DNA of 64,000 nucleotides from contig OZ017799.1 of the NCBI GenBank assembly GCA_963969395.1, forward strand, positions 5,024,501 to 5,088,500. Reading direction: 5' to 3'. Source of the DNA: Pseudoscleropodium purum. Lineage: Eukaryota > Streptophyta > Bryopsida > Hypnales > Brachytheciaceae. The notes below the pieces were generated by a model. The model did not search any database, was not told the origin of the DNA, and saw nothing but the letters and a program-made list of their open reading frames with translations. Shown piece after piece: positions 26,491 to 38,789 of the stretch; positions within the stretch are counted from its first letter, which is position 1; the number at the start of each line of letters is the position of its first letter. The translations under genes and the position numbers were made by a program.

Positions 26491-28145
26491 AAAGGTTGTT
26501 GCTTTCATCATTGTCACAATTATGTGACTTGTAGTTTACAACAAATTTGACTAAACCTATGATCTTTGCAAAGAAGATAATTATAAAAAAAAAATACGCT
26601 ATCATTTGAACAAGTGATTACACAGTCTATGAATTTTAAAGTAATCTCTAATTATATTTTAGCAAGGTTTTACACTTTATAGAGTAAACTTCCAATTCTT
26701 CCAAAATAAAATGTTGAATTTTGGTTAAACATTTTTATAAATCAATTACAATTTACCAATATATAGTATTTAACAACCAAATTTTAATAACATTGATTGG
26801 TTTTGCTAAAGTAATTTATGAACATAAGTTTATTTATATGATTATATATTCCGATACATATTTAATGAGGTAATAAGCTCAAATACATTGTCAATAAAGA
26901 ATTTGATTTTCCAAAGTTTTTTATTTTTTTATTTTTTTATAGATGTGAGAATATGTTTACATATATGTGTGCGTAATATTGTATGCTAGCATAGGTAGTA
27001 TTCCTTCTAGCTCAAAATAAATATGTGGTAATCCTATAGTTCTCGAGAGGAAACCATAGATTTATTTTGAGATAGAGGAATTAGAAATTAATTTTCCCCA
27101 ATCTATAATTACCAATTGAATATCCTTGATAATTAAATTTTTTTTAAATCATTCAATAAGTTTGGTTTAATTTTCAAGATTATGTATTGGATGAGCCATC
27201 AATTAAATAATGGTACACATTTTAAAAAGGTAACTATAAGCAAAACATAAAGTTCTTAGGTCAATTTCTCATACTAATTGCTTTATGAATGGATGAAATT
27301 CAAGCAAAAGAGTATAACTGGTTTTTTTTTATGTTTAGAGCCGTTGACTCCAAAATTGATTATTTTATCAATTCTTTTTAAAAAAAAAAGGAAGATTGCC
27401 TATGGCCTTGGATTTGGTTTAAGTCTCTCTTGTCCAAGTCCCAATTTAATACCTAAGCACAATTTTTTGCTATAGTAGGAGGTAAAATTTAAAAAATATT
27501 ATATATGTATTTGAAGGTTTATATTATAAAGATCAATGTTTCAATTTTAAGGTTCAAGATTTCTTATGTTTAATATTACACAACAAATCCTTCGAAAGAG
27601 AACTTTTTAAATACAATTTGTGATGGACAAATTTCTAGATAAATTCATCCTATAAGAATGCTCAATTTAGTATTATTCATCTTATATAGCATGTAAAGAA
27701 AAGGTGGGACTTAGAGCCCAAATCAAGTCTTTGTTTTTGCCATATCCAAATCGGACTCCAAATCCTATTATTTCGGTAATAAAACCTCAAAAATGTTGTC
27801 ATTTAGGTACTAGACCTTGGGCCTTGGATTTTAGTGTAAAGCTCTGAGTCCAAACTCTTAACTTTCCACCAATTAAATTTTGAGAATTTAGTATGACTTG
27901 AGAATAAGACATATTGAGAGTTAAACCTTACTATATTTCCAAATTGAGTGTTTTACCTGAAGTTGGCTTTCTCATTCCAAATCTTTGGTCAACATTCGTT
28001 TTGCCTTAGACTTTTAATTAAATAAAACCAAGGGAATATATTTTTGCATGTTTTGTCAAAATTTTGAAGTGATTCATTTTTTTGAAATATATATTTTAAT
28101 ATATAAAACTAATAAAGTTCAACCAAGTGGGAATACAAATTGTCC
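26491..28145. other. AT-rich DNA, nothing recognised
   Basis: An imperfect inverted pair built on AAATAAATATG and CATAGATTTATTTTGAGAT lies near 27015-27075. No gene. Confidence 0.45.
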
Positions 28146-29070
28146 TTAATCCCTCAAGGACTAAGTGGATACAATGTGATCTCTTCAAAAAAAGTCAATG
28201 GCAAATCCTCAATAGGGTGAAACAAATGTCAATACTTTATAAACTAGAGACTTGTAGGGTAACAAGTTGACACACTTTTATTTATTTATTTTTATTTTAA
28301 AAATTTCCAAGTGAGAAGTATTTAAATTTTTATTTTAAAAATATAATCTAATAGAAAAATGGAGCAAACATAACTTTCTTACAATGACAAAAAATAGTAG
28401 GGATGAAAAAAACATTTTCTTGGACATTTATAGCTCTATTCTATACAAATAATTTGGTCTTAGAGGAAATTAATTAATTTTTATCTTGAGCAATTTTTAA
28501 AATACAAAGTTCAATCTGGTGCAATTAAGAATACAAAAATAATTAGAATAATTCCAAATTTTTTGAAGATGTTTTAAAAAATATTCTAATAATATCTATT
28601 GTTAAATTTCAAAAATTAATGCATATGTAAATTCAGTAAAATTTTGTAGGATCCAATTTGGTTAATTTTGGCTTTCTACTCCTTCTACTTGAAAATGTGT
28701 ACAAATTTGAGAGTATTTTTTATTTTTCATTTTCTAAAATTATAAAGTACTATATTTGGTTTAGATTTCAATACAATTTTTTGGATTAGTGGTCATAAAA
28801 AAATCATTATTCATCTTCTTATAATTTTTCTTCTCTAAAAGTTGCATTTTTTGCCTATAATGTTGATCATCCAAAATTGTTATAATCTCAAAATTCAACA
28901 GTCAATATTTTCTACAATTAATTCCATGCATACTAGAAAAGCAATAGTCTTTACTTTATTACGGTCAAAATTAAAAATTTCAAGCACATTTATGTGCAAA
29001 AAATTATTCAAGTGCAACAATTCATTGAAAACCTCCTTTGTGAAAAAATTGTTAGGGCTTGAGGGGGTAA
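28146..29070 (+). mobile_element. TTAA-TIR element, subfamily C, copy 2
   Basis: Left TTAATCCCTCAAGGACTAA and right GGGCTTGAGGGGGTAA form an imperfect terminal inverted repeat. The interior aligns in order with the copy at 25609-26490. The 85-codon frame at 28842-29099 is element DNA. Confidence 0.75.
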
Positions 29071-29800
29071 AGGAGAATGTCATGTCATTACTAAATTAAT
29101 TCTAAAGTTACTTTTATAGTTTCAACCCAAGTGATGAATGCACCACATTGACTATTTTTCACTAAAAGAAAAACAGTCATGTCCTAAATGGCTATCCACA
29201 ACGACTAAAAAGTGTTCATATAAAAAAAGAAAAATAATGTTCTCAATGACTCGTTTACAATTATTGTGGACAATTGTTTAGGAATATGTTTTTTTTCCAG
29301 TGTTTGTATATCAAATTTTGAAATTGATCTACCTTTAATTAAGAGAAAAATAGTTTATTTTGCTACAGGGGTGAAAATGTGTTGAAAAATGAGCAGTATA
29401 TTGCAAAACCAAAACTAGTTTATAGAAAGTTAAGTAAGACACTTTCCATCTTTTTTCTATATTTAAGCTTTTAATAAATTGATTTTATGAAAAAATCTTC
29501 ATATTATTTTTTGTTTCATTGCAACCAAAACAAAAAAAAATGTCCTTGTCACTTTCATCTTATTAATTGGAGTAGAATGATTCCAAACTTTTGGTGTAGA
29601 TAGCAATCTCTAAAATCTCATTTTTATAATTTAAAAAAAAAAAGCATATTTTTGTAGCTCTCCACTTTGAAATTAGATTTAAAAATCAATAAATTTTGAT
29701 GGTTTAGAGGTAAACAAAATTGCACTTGAAAGAATAAATAAAAAAGATGATTTTCATTATTACAAGATCATATTTGACCATTTATAAATTGTTTTGAGGT
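29071..29800. other. AT-rich DNA, nothing recognised
   Basis: No supportable gene. Confidence 0.5.
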
Positions 29801-30430
29801 CTTTCAATTCTTTCAAAGCCTAAAAGAACATAATGTGTCCTCTTTACATTTTCAATGGCAAATTCTCAATAGGGTGAAATAAATCTCAATGTTTTGTAAA
29901 GTAGGATTTTGTAGAGTAATAAGTTGACATAGTTGTTGCATTTTTGGATTTTCATCATTTCAATGTGAGATGTATTGAAAAAATTATTTAGGAAATTATT
30001 CTTGTACAAAGGAGAATTACGCATAAAATTTGTACACAATTTGAGTTAAAGGAGAAATGGAATATTTTAAGATGTTCCAAAAGATATGTTGATAATTTGA
30101 GAGTTAAAATATTTTAATTCAAAAAATACTACTCATCTGTCTTAGATTCCATTCCATTTGGGGGGATAAAAAAAGCATCATTCATCTTTTTATAATTTTT
30201 CTTTTCCAAAAGCTCAATTTTTTGCTCATAAGTTGATCATCCAAAATTGTTGTAATCTAAGAATTTGAAAGCCAAAATTTTCCAGAATGAATTCCATGCT
30301 TATACTCAGTTGACAATTGGAAACAAGAATAATTTTGCATAGTTAAAATTAAAAAGCTCAAACACATTTATGTGCAAAAAATATCAAAGTGGGTATGATT
30401 CATTGACAACCAGTATTAGGCCTTGAAAAT
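29801..30430 (+). mobile_element. TTAA-TIR element, subfamily C, copy 3 (internally deleted)
   Basis: Shares TCAATGGCAAATTCTCAATAG, GTAATAAGTTGACA and the right-half CATCCAAAATTGTTGTAAT block with the other two subfamily C copies. It is shorter and both termini are eroded. Confidence 0.65.
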
Positions 30431-30754
30431 TTCACCCTCCAAAGTTTATAGTAGAGTATTTTCCAAAATTTTTATTGTGGGTTAAAAAGGCATTTGCTTA
30501 CAATGTAAGTCAGCAAGTACTATCAAATATATGACTCATCATGAATGAAACATTTTTGGTTCTATTATGGTAGAAGATATTTTGTAAATGCAATATCCGT
30601 GGTTCAAAGGTATTCTAGACTTTGTAATTCAAACCTTGTTATTTCAAACTTAACAATTCACGACTTGTTTATCTCCCTTAATAATGCATATTATATTGTG
30701 ATGGAACATTTTTATAACACTAGTAGAAATCATACCTCATATAGCAAGTGTGAG

Positions 30755-31205
30755 GAGCCATCTTTTGAGTGGATAGTGAGGAGAGGTACCCACTATCCAC
30801 CCAAAAGTGACTCTATTTTTGGGCTCATTAGCAATCCCCCTCCCCCCTCCTCTTGTAATTTTCAGAAACCAACATATTGACAATCAATATGGGATAATTC
30901 TTCCCATATTTGTATTCAATATTCATTCGTATCTATATCTAGTACTATATTTGTATTCAATATTCATCCCATATCCATATCTAATATTGTATCCGTATCC
31001 AGTATTCATTTCATATTTCATATTTGGATGATTCAAATTAAATCTTACTAGATCAACAACTTGTGATTTTTTGAAAAATCAATGGCAACTTCAAGGGTAA
31101 GCATTTTTTCTTAAAAAAATCAAGAGCTTGTAAATGTTTTGCAAAAGGGGGGAGGTAACTAATGCAAACTAGGTGGGAAGCCATCTTTTGAGTGGACAAT
31201 GGAAT
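30755..31205 (+). repeat. Interspersed repeat copy with terminal hairpin
   Basis: A 17-bp inverted repeat with one mismatch (CTTTTGAGTGGATAGTG 30762-30778, CACTATCCACCCAAAAG 30791-30807, 12-nt loop) opens the unit. The middle is CCATATCTA/TATTCAT-type short repeats. CCATCTTTTGAGTGGACAAT recurs at 31181-31200. Homologous to 15694-16125. Class unknown. Confidence 0.65.
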
Positions 31206-32340
31206 TAGCCACTACTATTGGAATTATGCACATTGGTTAATTGAATAGTTCTCTTATTAGTGGCCTTCCAATCTTTTAGGGCTTAAAGTATGCCTATCCA
31301 TTATCAAACCTCGTACTAGTTGTGTTCCTATATATAATTGTCTAACATTTAAGAACTCAAATGTTGAACTACTAAAGATATAGTTGCAATTATGTTGAAG
31401 GCCAACAATGGAAATGCATTGTTTTTTCCATGGTGCTTTCCATTAATAAAAATGTAGATAAGATTCATAAAATATAACAATCAAATAATTATGCTGAGAA
31501 AGATTATGTTCCTCTAGTACTATACTAAGAATTATACTTAGTGACACCTATAGTCACTACTTGCTAAAGGCTTTAACTTTCTTCTACAGATGAGTATTTC
31601 TTTTAAGAATATTAAAAAAAAAAATCTCTATAAACATAGTTGATAAAAACATTTTTTATAAATAAAAATTTACAACACTTTAAAATCAATTAGTGTACAT
31701 GGCACTAAATATAGTTTTTAAGTGTAGCTCATTTTTTGAGTAACATGTTACTCAACTTCCTTACATATAGCTTTTGCCAAATGCATGCAAAGCCTTCTTT
31801 CCTCCAATTCATAGTGAATAAAATTCTAACTAGTAGAATGGAAATTCCTCAAACAACACATCGCCAAATAACCCAATAACATCATGGTAGCGTACAAGTT
31901 TCCAATGGATGATAGAAAATTTTCATGTGTAAGCTAGAAGTGTAAATGTTCATTTTAGGAATTTTGTATGGAAAGGAAAGGTCTTGCATATTCTAGTAGT
32001 CTAAACTCCAATGAGTGCTTTTGGTTGTTTTTTAAACAAATGATTCTCACCAAAACAAAAAGATGATGAATTATTTTGGTAGTTTCCATAGTCCTAGATG
32101 GCACCTCACTCTCAACTTGCTACCCAAGTTGGCACATCTACGTGAATTAGACTAATTGTTCCCCCTTCTTTGTTTCTTTTTTTTGCCTATGTTACTTTAG
32201 AAAAAAAAAAGGATTAATTTCCATGGTGACTAACTAGGTATTCCAAGGATAATGAATTCCATGATGTAATGCTACTATCTCATTACTCAAAAAAAGGATA
32301 TTTGTTGCTACAAAAGTAGATGACATTTTTATTGAGGTAG
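31206..32340. other. AT-rich DNA, nothing recognised
   Basis: No supportable feature. Confidence 0.5.
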
Positions 32341-33070
32341 GAGCACCAAGTTGTTGTTTTTTTGGAAAGAACGGCGACCATTAAAAACCAAAAGAAGGGG
32401 AACAAGAAATCAATCTGGTTCAAGTGGAGTGTTCAGCCTAGGAAGAAGGCTGAAAGTAAGGTACCACTTAGGATTGTTAAAAGTGCTAGAGCAAAATACG
32501 TCATTTCTACACCAAGTGTTCAAAAACTCTTGGCAAAGTGAGAGCACCAAGTTATGCGCTCAAATTTGAAAAAACAAACTCTATGCCTCGGGCAAGTTTC
32601 TCACTTCTCCCAACAAAAGGTAAGGGGTAAGCCACTACTGAATATCACCTGTAACACATATTCCATGTATGCCAATCAGTGGCTCTTGCTGCAATCCACT
32701 CCACAAAGTGTGCCCTGCCAACTAAAAAGTATTCAGCATGGACGAGAGTGGGTGGCGGGGGATCTCAGGGAAGCTCCCCAAATGTGCTACATTTGAGGAG
32801 GGGTGATGCACAATGGAATATTGTTTTGATTTTTGAGCCCACTTTATCTGTTTATATAGTTTGGTTTTCTTGTCAACGCAAAAGAGTTGGGGCCCTCCTA
32901 CCGTGAAATAGGTCAGGCTGCAATGGAAATGATCCATGTGTTTAAAATTAAAAAACACACAAAAAAAACCCAAGTCTGGCTGCAATATGATGATCTCCAT
33001 GCATAAGTTAAGTGGCCAGCACTTCCATGGCCCTGGCCAAGCCCCATGGTCCAAGACTATGATCAGAGTT
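32341..33070. other. Less AT-rich block, no gene assigned
   Basis: Several overlapping short frames (32351-32569, 32554-32796, 32722-33054 minus) occur because the composition is balanced. None has a recognisable domain. Possibly an old transposon or pseudogene fragment. Confidence 0.35.
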
Positions 33071-33129
33071 GGTAATGGCTTTTGCCGACATAAGGTAGTG
33101 TGCTCATAAACTAATGTGTCCTCACATAG

Positions 33130-33640
33130 TTTTTAGTTGAATTGAAACAGCTGTAACTTTTGTATCTCATGTCCAAATTCAATAAAACTTGTTGGGAAAG
33201 TTGCGCTCTGTCTTCTAGTTTGTATGGTAAAATTTTCAGATTAATACAAGATGAATCAATTTTTTGGAAGCCAATCGAAGTTCACAGGTTCAATTTGAGT
33301 TCACCAAACTGCATTTGATAGCTCAAACTTTGGGGGCTTGTATCTACTTTGTCAAATGTTTGTTTTCAATAAAATTTGTTGGGTTATGTTTCCCTTTCAA
33401 TCTAGTTATTGTAGTAAAATTTTCATGTCAACCCAAGCTTCTTTGAATGTTTGGGAGCAATTCGAAATTTAAAATCCAGACATTTTTGGATTACAGTGAA
33501 CTCCGGTGGCTTGTTTTTTCTTCATACAGTGTCCGTTTCCAATAAAAATTTGTTGAAAAAGTTGCGCATACTAGTCTAGTTTTTGTGGCTAAAATTTCAT
33601 ATGAATCCAAGTAGTTATGAGTGACTGAGACACGTTTTAG
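33130..33640. repeat. Degenerate tandem triplicate, period about 170-190 bp
   Basis: Three successive units carry CAATAAAAYTTGTTG, then (two of three) AAAGTTGCGC, then TAGTTT.TGTGG.TAAAATTTTCA and CAAG. They start near 33179, 33368 and 33540. Unknown origin. Confidence 0.75.
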
Positions 33641-34471
33641 TAGAAGGAGGTTCAATATTACATGGTGTTTTCTGCAACTTTTCTTGTTGTTTTTTGACAT
33701 TTCAAAGCTATTTTGCAAACACATTGAGTCAATTCAATGAATTTCTTTTTTAACAATGTGGTTTGTATGATGATTCTAAATCACTTTATACTTTTAAGTT
33801 TTTTCATTTGAGTAAGTTTAGAAATCGAATTTCACCTCCAAATGTGTTTTTAGGAAAATTTCAGCATCTTTTTTCACCACTAAAACATTATAATCTTTCA
33901 ATCTATACGGTCAAATGACTCCAAATTTTATCTATGTCATCTCCAACATGTTCACTGCAAGATTGTATGGTTGAGATTTCTATACCTCAGTGACATTTAA
34001 ATTTATAGCACTTCAAAAGCAATGATGTTTTTGAACCCATTTCGACCTTGGGTGGTGAGGGGTTAAGGGTTGGTTGGGCTTTGAGATGGGTTCTAGATGT
34101 CCAAAAAAATTGATTCAAAAAAAATTTGATGTGGAATCTAACACAAGAGGTTTCACATCTTTTGGAGCATTTATGAATTACTCAAGAATTCCCAAAGAAT
34201 TCTATAATAGGCACCTATTTGTGATCCTAGGCCTTGCAAAACACACACATGTATAGCTTGAAAAAAGATATGGCTAGACCAAAAACAAGCACTGAGGCAC
34301 TCAAAAAGTAATACACAAAGTTCCCAAATGTGACTCTTATTAAACTTAAATGAACCTACATTCTTTTTAACATATGTAAGGAGGCAATTGGGCAATCAAT
34401 TTCCATTTAGAAAAATTAAGTGGACATACCTTGGCTTTGAAATGGATTGTCTCTAGCTCTTATTCCATCCA
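33641..34471. other. AT-rich DNA, nothing recognised
   Basis: No supportable feature. Confidence 0.5.
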
Positions 34472-35404
34472 TTAACCCCTAAAGGACCAAACTATGTTTT
34501 TTGGTTGTATAGATTTTTTGGGCAGGCTATTGTGACCAAAAATTTCCATATTGTAGGATGAAATTTTAGTAGAAGGTGTGGATGAGTAATATCTTTCATA
34601 TGCAACAAATTTCATGACATTTGGAATTAAGAGTCAAAAGTTATAGCCTAATATGTTGCTTTTTTTCGTAACTGGACAATTTGGGCAGATTAGAAAAAAT
34701 CACTTTTTTTAAAAACCAAAATTTCAAATTGATTTTCTAGACTTATATATACAAGGAAAGTTTTGAATCATTCCATTTTGATCAACAAGTCAAAGCTATG
34801 AGGATTTTTTGTTTGTGGGCAATTATGGATTCCCTACTCTAAAATAAACTTTAAAATCCTTTATCTTGTCCAATTTTCAATATTTTTGAAAAAAAATAAA
34901 ACCCTAGGATGTAAATTGTTTATTACATCATTTTAACCATTGGGGTTGACATTTTTCAATTCCATATTTAAATTCTTAATAATTTAGTATTTGGAATCAT
35001 TCTCTACTACTACCTACTTCTTCTTTTTTTCCCTATATGTTGTACAATTCCAAATGATCTGAAAATTTTCAAACATGTGACCAACTTGTATAGGAAAAAT
35101 AATTTAAAGAAGCACCACCATTTTGGTAATTTTTTCATAGAAAAGTGAGCTTGTGAAGTGCAGCTGCCCAGTTTTTCGCAGGTTTGAAAAAATGGTTTTT
35201 GTGAATTTGAATGTTGATATCTTACGATCCACATGGTGGAGTTTTCTGAAATTTTTACCACATGTTTTCGATATTACATACTACAAGATCCTATGGTTAC
35301 ATATGTCAAAAAAGTGTGTTTTTTCAAAATTTTCTACTTATACTAAAAATGGCAGTTTTTGAGCATTTCCGGTGAAAACATAGTCTTGAAACTTTAGGGG
35401 TTAA
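34472..35404 (+). mobile_element. TTAA-TIR element, subfamily A, copy 3 (best preserved)
   Basis: TTAACCCCTAAAGGACCAAA at the left and ACTTTAGGGGTTAA at the right, 933 bp with both TTAA included. Outside the TTAA the flanks do not resemble each other, as expected for a TTAA target duplication. The 5' module is the AATATCTTTCATATGC type. The interior holds GAAGTGCAGCTGCCCAG. No transposase; non-autonomous. Confidence 0.88.
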
Positions 35405-36563
35405 AGAAGTATGAACAAACATCATTAATGCTTTGACATTATGAGCATTCCAACTTACATCCACTAACTATAGCTTTTGAAGCCACCTATGGGACCGTTT
35501 GAAGAAGAGGGTCTAAACTAGAGCCATCTACTATAAACACCAATTCAAAACAATCATTGTTTCGTTTCATGAGAACTAGTATGGCATGTACCATTGCCAC
35601 AATATGTTAAAATACTAGTAAAAGTAATTTTTTAATTTTTTAATTTGTACAAATTTTCAATATTCAATTTATTTTCTGCCATGAATCAAAATTTCACAAA
35701 ATAAAGTTTGTAAGTTGGAATGCTACAAAACAAAGTTTGTACACCCTTCCTCATAAAGGGCTTTTTGATGACATTCAAAATGTGATTGGCAAACGAATAG
35801 GTCTAGAGATCTCACCACAACAAACAAAACAATAAAAACAGCCTAATTTTATTTATATAAAGAGAAGATGGGAACAAGTCAAGAAAAAAAATTTAGGACT
35901 CTCTAGTACAAACTTGAAGCTACATACATAATTAGGGAATTGACCCATGAAAAGACCCGCATGATTTAGGAAAACAACTACTAGTGGGTCTTCTTGGAAT
36001 CATTTTATAGTCTACATGGCTCAAATTTCTACTAGTGAGCTTAGAAAGTTCCCTTAATGTCAAAATAATCTTAATTGTGCCCATAATCATATGTGATGCT
36101 ATTCCTAAATCTCACTAGTATAGTCATTGTCCAAATTCAATGTATTCTATTTGGTTGAAAAGCTTTTGACAATACTTTTCCAACCAAGTATAATACATCT
36201 AGTTTGGACAATGAAATATTAGAAATCCATTATAAAAACATTCACTTTTGAAAAATCACCCAAAACACAATTTACTTTTTGAGCATTTCATGATGAAAAC
36301 TTCATTACTATCCTCTAATAGTATTTTTCAGTAATATTGTACATTGTGTGCAAATCATTGCCATGGTGATTTAGGCTATATAATGAATATTTTATTGCCT
36401 AACCTTTTTTACCTCTCTGAAAGTTAGGCAATAGCATTTTCACTATGACAAAATGCTATTGCTCAACAATTCGAGGTTGCTCATAGGTGGACAACCATGA
36501 CAAAATGTTTGCACATGGTATCAAAGTAAACTTTCATGCACATGAGATCAACAAACTTGAATC
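35405..36563. other. AT-rich DNA, nothing recognised
   Basis: A TGGTATCAAAG string at about 36514 resembles a tRNA-Met primer site but has no LTR beside it. Confidence 0.5.
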
Positions 36564-37153
36564 TTAACCCTTAAAGAACCAAATGACCACTAAACATACA
36601 TAGGTGATCTTAGGTAGGTGCATATGAAGTCATTTTTTCACAAATGTTCTTTAAATTTTGACCAAGGTGTGAGCATGTATCCTCTAAGTGGTAATATAAT
36701 TTTTTTCTTTAATTGGATGCATAGATCAAAAGTTATGTTGTCCTAAATTTTAGAGGCAACTTAGGCAATTTTGGGCAACACATACAAAACTCTTGCTATA
36801 ATTTTGAAATTTGGTAGGTATGTAATGTACATGATACATGATGCAAATGTCCAAAAAAAAATAACCATGTGTAGTGTAAAAATCTCACTCCAACAAAAAA
36901 TAAAAAGTTTGCTAGTCTTGTCGGTTAAGGTTGGAAAAATTATTTTTTCTTCTAGCTTTAAACAATATAATCTTTCAATCCAAACAATCAAAGTTTATAA
37001 AAAAATTTCCATACATTTCTATACTAGTCTAGTACAAATTTGTACAATTGAATTTTGAAAAAAAACACTTTTCTTTTCTATGTTTTTTCCATTGCCTTGA
37101 AAAGTGGCAATTCTTCACAATTTGTGCCCTCCAAATGTGCCTCAAGGGGTTAA
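36564..37153 (+). mobile_element. TTAA-TIR element, subfamily B, 590 bp
   Basis: TTAACCCTTAAAGAACC at the left and CAAGGGGTTAA at the right. Interior blocks AAAAGTTATGTTG and TTTGGTAGGTATGTA align with the copy at 42391-42972. Overlapping frames on both strands are element DNA. Confidence 0.8.
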
Positions 37154-37229
37154 TGAGAAAATTCAACTCCAATGATCTATGTAAAAGTGTACAACCCTTG
37201 AAGAGAGGGGGAAGAAAATGAATACTTGG

Positions 37230-38304
37230 CTATTAGAAATTTTAGGCAAAACTCGTGAAAATTGAAATTTATACATTTTTAATTTTTGGAAAACGACTTT
37301 TATCATTGGACTTGAACTTTCATTCTTAAACGACGGATTGGTCATTGTAGAAAATCATTTGTTTTGGTACAGTGTGAATTTTTGGCTTACAAAAATGCAA
37401 AAGCACTCATTGGAAGTCAAACTATTGTAGATGACCTTCCCTTTTCACACAAAATTCAAAGGATGAATAGTTGCACTTTTGTTTTGCATGGAGAGATTCT
37501 TTGTCATTCATCGGTTAGAAAACATCCTCATAGTTGTTTGAGGATGAAGGTTGCAAAGCTACTCCTAAAAACTTGTTTCTTCCTACTTACACAAAAGTGA
37601 AAGTCTTATAGCACCTAACAAAGGCAATTCCAACTCTAGAATACTTGAAAATTCATTTCAAATTCCAACACAATATAGATGTTCATCCTTAAAGGTTATG
37701 AACAATGTAATTCTTTTTAAAATTTTACAAACAATTCATGTGGCAATCGACTATAAGATGCATAAAGACTCATGTTTATGCTATTTTGTAACTACATTGA
37801 ATCATCTTGATTCCACAATTTTCTATAGTAAGAATCTCTAATGTTGGCTTTGATGGAATTGGCAAAATGTTGCCTTCTAGAAATTTGAAAATTTCATTAC
37901 ACTTACAATATTCTAAAGTTGCCATCCTAACCGTAGAATGTCGGCTTGGTCATTGTAAAAATCACTCTTTTAGATAGCATGCGAATTGTTGTTTACTTAA
38001 AAAATCATGAGCACTCAACAAAGGTCAAATTGTTGTGCAAGACCTCCCCTTTCTACCCATTTCAAAGATAAACTTCCACACTTTTGTCATCCATCCAACA
38101 CTTTGGGATCCTTTACACCGAAACACTAGACCATTCTCCTTGAGTGTGCTTGATTGCACAAATTTTAGTCTTTTCATTTACTCACAAGTGAAGATTTCAA
38201 ACCCCTTGTGCAACAAATTGTCTTGGCGTTTAGGTGTGAAACTTAATGTCCACTACAACATTCACTTGAAGAAAACCTTGTTGCCTTCAACAAAATCAAC
38301 ATGA
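37230..38304 (+). repeat. Tandem duplication, spacing 609 bp, possibly decayed coding DNA
   Basis: Unit 1 (about 37230-37600) and unit 2 (about 37855-38200) share TTGGTCATTGTA (37339 and 37948), AGCACTCA, CAAAYTRTTGT and GACCTYCCCTTT. Plus-strand frames at 37364-37600 and 38035-38304 align over a short stretch (DLPF, then TFV) in the same phase, which hints at a once-coding unit. No domain is recognisable. Confidence 0.6.
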
Positions 38305-38416
38305 TGTTTCTGCTATTTGTGATGGAGAAACATCATATAGGTTGAAGTTGAAATTTCTATGTTACAAATAACAAAAACGTGATGTAGATTTTGTTGAAGG
38401 CAACAAGATTTTCTTC
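38268..38416. repeat. 55-bp-arm inverted repeat (foldback, MIRNA-like or fold-back element)
   Basis: Arms 38268-38322 and 38362-38416 pair at 48 of 55 positions with no gaps around a 39-nt loop. The strongest run is 21 paired bases (CTTGTTGCCTTCAACAAAAT plus one). Some mismatches become G-U pairs in RNA. Size and pairing fit a young plant miRNA precursor, but no known mature miRNA is recognised. The left arm lies at the end of the duplicated unit upstream. Confidence 0.8.
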
Positions 38417-38753
38417 TAATGATTACGGGATCATTTGCAGGTCGGATTTTTCTATTCTTTCTATTTTGTTTGTTTGTGTGTGAATCTCCTATTTTTATTT
38501 TTTTTCCCCCTTACGCTTGTCAAGGGTGAAAGACAGAGTTCCGGTATCGCTCATTGAAGCCTCCTCAGCTCCTCCTCTTGGCATTCGTGCCCCTCAGTCA
38601 TTTTTGCAGCATTACTTACCAGCCACGAAGCTGATGAGCCAGGCAGGCAGCCAGCTGGGATTACCAACTACCTTCATAATTCCCCTGTCTGTCTGTTCAA
38701 CCTGGTTAAGCTTATCAATTCCCAATGCGTGCAGAAGCCTAGACTCCACCTCC

Positions 38754-38789
38754 CCCCAGCCCCAGCCCCAGCCCCAGCCCCAGCCCCAA
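38754..38789 (-). repeat. CCCCAG microsatellite, potential G-quadruplex on the minus strand
   Basis: Five perfect CCCCAG units and a CCCCAA. The minus strand has runs of four G separated by two bases, a quadruplex-permissive pattern. Confidence 0.85.

Noticed and set aside
36514..36530. TGGTATCAAAG as a tRNA-Met primer-binding site
   Set aside because: It differs from TGGTATCAGAGC and has no LTR end upstream.
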